Below are positions 30,336-32,239 of a stretch of 32,239 nt of DNA, piece after piece. Location: contig NZ_VIRM01000075.1 in NCBI RefSeq assembly GCF_006874475.1, positions 1-32,239 on the forward strand. Direction: 5' to 3'. The translations under genes and the position numbers were made by a program. The DNA comes from Microbispora hainanensis. Lineage in GTDB: Bacteria; Actinomycetota; Actinomycetes; Streptosporangiales; Streptosporangiaceae. The notes under the pieces were generated by a model. The model was given only the letters and a program-made list of their open reading frames with translations, searched no databases and was not told the DNA's origin. How positions within the stretch are numbered: position 1 is the first letter of the stretch; the number at the start of each line of letters is the position of its first letter.

Positions 30336-32057
30336 CTACGCGGGGGTGTCCGCCGGCTGTGCCCGCCGTCCGCTTTGCTGCTCGTGTCGCCGTTCGTGCC
30401 GCCTCTCATGGGCGGCGGCGAGGATGAGGTAGGCACTGGCCGTCCAGGTGTAGGCCCGGTCGCGCAGCCCCTCGCCGGTGCGCGCGTCGAAGTTCTCCGC
30501 GAAGCCGGACCGCTCGCAGAGCCCGCGGAAACGGGCGCTGATCTCGTCGGCCAGCCCGGCATGCCCGGCGCGACGCAGCCCGTCCTCGATGAGCACGGTC
30601 GAGGGGGCCCAGATCGGTCCCCGCCAGTAGCCGTCGTCCTGGTAGTGCTCGGACTCGGGGTGCTCGGTGGCGGGCCCGAACGCGGTCAGATGCGCGGCGA
30701 TGCCTGCGGCGAGCGCCGTGTGCACCGGCTCGGGGAGCTCGTCGCCGAGCACGATGGGCATGAGGTCGAGCAGGCTGGAGCTCGGCCAGGTGCGCCCCGA
30801 ATGCGCTCCGCGGGCGACGAACCGCTCTCCCGTCCACAGCTCGGCGAGCAGCGCGTCGCGCATCCGGTCGGCGGCGCCGGACCAGCGGGCCGCCGCGGAC
30901 GGGTCCGGGGCCCGCCGGGCCAGCTCGCGCATCTGCAGGACGAGGAACGCGGCGAGGTCGGCGGTCTCCACGACGCGTTCGGGGTCGAAGGTGGTGGCGT
31001 TGTCCCAGCCGCTGTCGTTGCCGTGCTGGTAGTGCGGCAGTTCGCGGCCCGGGACGCGCCGCGCCGTGAGCCAGAAGCCGGTCCAGCGTTCCAGCAGCCG
31101 GTAGACCTCCTCTGAATCGGCGGCCGGCGGGAGGTGACGCAGGGCCCAGCCGTGGATGGGCGGCTTGACGAAGTTGTAGAGGATCTCCGAATGGGTGACG
31201 GAGTCGGGCAGCGCACCCGCCTCGTCCTGGTGGTCGAAGGGCACCCGGAATTGGTCCCATGCCAGTCCGGGCAGGCCGTCCGCGAGGGCGATGGCGTTGA
31301 AGCAGTGGTCCCAGCTCCAGACCTTGTCCATCCAGTGCTTGGACATCAGCACGGCCGGCCGGGTGACGAACCCGGCGGGGCGCACGGTCGCCGACCACAG
31401 GACGTAGGCGGCCAGCCCGGCCGCGGGCGTCCGGTCGCTGCGCCAGGGCGCGACCGCCGCCGTGAACGCGTCGAACTCGGCCCGCGCCGCCTCGGCCACC
31501 CGCTCGAAGGCGTCCGTGCGGGTGTAGGGGGCGCGGGCGGTCTCGTACTCCTCTACGGCGATCTCCCACTCGCCGCTCAGCACGACGCCCCGCTCCGCGG
31601 CGCCGAGCGCCTGGGCGCCCCGCGCCTCGGCCTGCCCGGCGAGCACCGTCACCCGATAACGGCGGCCGGTCTGGTAGACGGTGAAGACGAACGATCCGTC
31701 CGCCGGGTCCTGGTAGAAGTACGGACCGCTGAACGGTGTCAGGACGGGGTCGGCGGCCAGGAGGCTCAGTCCGAGGCCCCGGCCGCGCAGCCGCACCGTG
31801 TCGGCGTTCTCGTACGCGAGGTCGATCCGGCCGTCGGCGCGGCTCCAGGTGAGCCGGTGGGGCGTGGCGGTGACGTCGCTGTCCGCGGACGGCGCCAGCC
31901 GCAGGATCGGATGCATGCCGGTCTGATGGGAGACCAGATGCACGTCCCGCGCGTAGGTGTTCTGGGCGACCACCGGCGAGAAGCCGAACCAGGAGCCGCG
32001 GTAGCTGAACGGGATTTCCCGCAGGGAGAACACCGGGCCTGAAGCGGCGACGGTCAT
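30336..32057 (-). CDS. GH63-like (MGH1-type) alpha-glycosidase, cytoplasmic
   Basis: A 573-residue glycoside hydrolase with no signal peptide. An N-terminal beta-rich domain (first ~190 residues) is followed by an (alpha/alpha)6 barrel. Its marks are VWSWDHCFNAIALADGL, DSVTHSEILYNFVKPPIHGW, HGNDSGWDNATTF (probable general-acid Asp), YWRGPIWAPSTVLI and GFAENFDARTGEG (probable base Glu). It matches the GH63/mannosylglycerate-hydrolase-like group often annotated as amylo-alpha-1,6-glucosidase or trehalase-like. It follows a sugar ABC permease by 28 bp on the same strand, so it likely hydrolyses the imported oligosaccharide. The C-terminus has a short RHERRHEQQ repeat. Exact substrate is not readable. 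Confidence 0.9.
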   Translation of the reverse strand: MTVAASGPVFSLREIPFSYRGSWFGFSPVVAQNTYARDVHLVSHQTGMHPILRLAPSADSDVTATPHRLTWSRADGRIDLAYENADTVRLRGRGLGLSLLAADPVLTPFSGPYFYQDPADGSFVFTVYQTGRRYRVTVLAGQAEARGAQALGAAERGVVLSGEWEIAVEEYETARAPYTRTDAFERVAEAARAEFDAFTAAVAPWRSDRTPAAGLAAYVLWSATVRPAGFVTRPAVLMSKHWMDKVWSWDHCFNAIALADGLPGLAWDQFRVPFDHQDEAGALPDSVTHSEILYNFVKPPIHGWALRHLPPAADSEEVYRLLERWTGFWLTARRVPGRELPHYQHGNDSGWDNATTFDPERVVETADLAAFLVLQMRELARRAPDPSAAARWSGAADRMRDALLAELWTGERFVARGAHSGRTWPSSSLLDLMPIVLGDELPEPVHTALAAGIAAHLTAFGPATEHPESEHYQDDGYWRGPIWAPSTVLIEDGLRRAGHAGLADEISARFRGLCERSGFAENFDARTGEGLRDRAYTWTASAYLILAAAHERRHERRHEQQSGRRAQPADTPA

Positions 32058-32085
32058 GAAGAGGGGGTCCCTTCTAGAAAAGGGC

Positions 32086-32239
32086 TCAGTCCTTGACGGC
32101 GCCGGCGGTGACCCCGGCGGCGACGTAACGCTGAGCGACGATGAGCAGAACGGCGGCCGGGACGGAGGCGACCACGGCGGTGGCCATGATGGCGTTCCAC
32201 TCCTGGTTGTTGTTGCCGATGTAGTGGTAGATGCCGAGC
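32086..32239 (-). CDS. Carbohydrate ABC transporter permease, MalG type (5' end outside window)
   Basis: Only the last 50 residues are inside. They translate as a hydrophobic final membrane segment (IMATAVVASVPAAVLLIVAQRY), followed by the ending VAAGVTAGAVKD that is diagnostic of MalG-like inner-membrane permeases. An upstream EWNAIMA stretch also fits this family's end. The gene is upstream of the GH63-like gene in the same direction, the usual order of a sugar uptake and hydrolysis operon. Sugar identity cannot be read. Confidence 0.9.
   Translation of the reverse strand, partial: LGIYHYIGNNNQEWNAIMATAVVASVPAAVLLIVAQRYVAAGVTAGAVKD

Noticed and set aside
1..32239. Insertion sequences, integrases, att sites, tRNA or rRNA genes
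   Set aside because: No transposase or integrase motif, terminal inverted repeats or cloverleaf-like sequences were recognised by eye; a tRNA scan would settle the RNA genes.

Overview
The window is very GC-rich DNA with dense genes, frequent GTG starts, many 4-bp stop/start overlaps (ATGA or GTGA) and secreted proteins with Sec-type signal peptides. It also has a DUF222/HNH-type endonuclease and a CelR/CebR-type cellulose operator. Together these indicate a mycelial actinobacterium; Streptosporangiaceae or a close relative is my best guess, not proven. No rRNA, tRNA, CRISPR array or insertion sequence is visible. The high GC leaves long open frames opposite or beside almost every gene, and these are rejected as shadows.

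Layout: (1) 1-5.8 kb: 3' end of an HNH endonuclease, an IclR regulator, an aminoglycoside/hydroxyurea kinase-like protein, a membrane alpha/beta-hydrolase and a TetR regulator. (2) 5.8-10.7 kb: secreted enzymes, namely a C39-like cysteine peptidase, an S11 DD-peptidase, an M28 zinc aminopeptidase with a PA domain, and an AA10 lytic polysaccharide monooxygenase (LPMO) with a perfect 12-bp core of the cellulose-responsive CelR/CebR box upstream. (3) 10.9-13.7 kb: an EamA transporter divergent from a TetR gene that overlaps an FAD monooxygenase, with a cluster of repeated GACCAA elements between them. (4) 13.8-22.6 kb: a one-direction operon that is a variant of the nitrilase / nitrogen-starvation cluster (MSMEG_0565-0572 families, Sll0783-0787 in Synechocystis, Nit1C in the cyanide-assimilation literature). 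(5) 22.6-28.7 kb: FMN reductase, acyl-CoA dehydrogenase and a fused indolepyruvate:ferredoxin oxidoreductase, divergent from an Lrp/AsnC regulator. (6) 28.65-32.2 kb: a membrane Ser/Thr kinase, then a GH63-like glycosidase downstream of a sugar ABC permease cut by the window edge.

The most interesting region is the nitrilase-type operon. It encodes, in order, an MSMEG_0569-type flavin oxidoreductase, an amidohydrolase, an MSMEG_0572/Sll0783 protein, an MSMEG_0568-type radical SAM protein with a CX8CX2C cluster motif, a GNAT-AIR synthase fusion, two tandem nitrilase-superfamily proteins, an MSMEG_0565-type glycosyltransferase and a HAD phosphatase. The first nitrilase homologue keeps Glu-Lys-Cys. 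The second has Asp for the catalytic Glu and Asp for the catalytic Cys, so it looks like a pseudoenzyme made beside its active paralogue. A GlnR-like GTGAC-N6-GTAAC element lies just upstream of the first gene.

A second theme is in-frame minisatellites with 12- or 15-bp periods inside otherwise ordinary genes: the signal peptide of the C39 peptidase, the acetyl-CoA loop of the GNAT domain, the C-termini of a nitrilase and of the indolepyruvate oxidoreductase, and the linker of the kinase. Non-coding relatives lie upstream of the aminoglycoside-kinase and Lrp genes.
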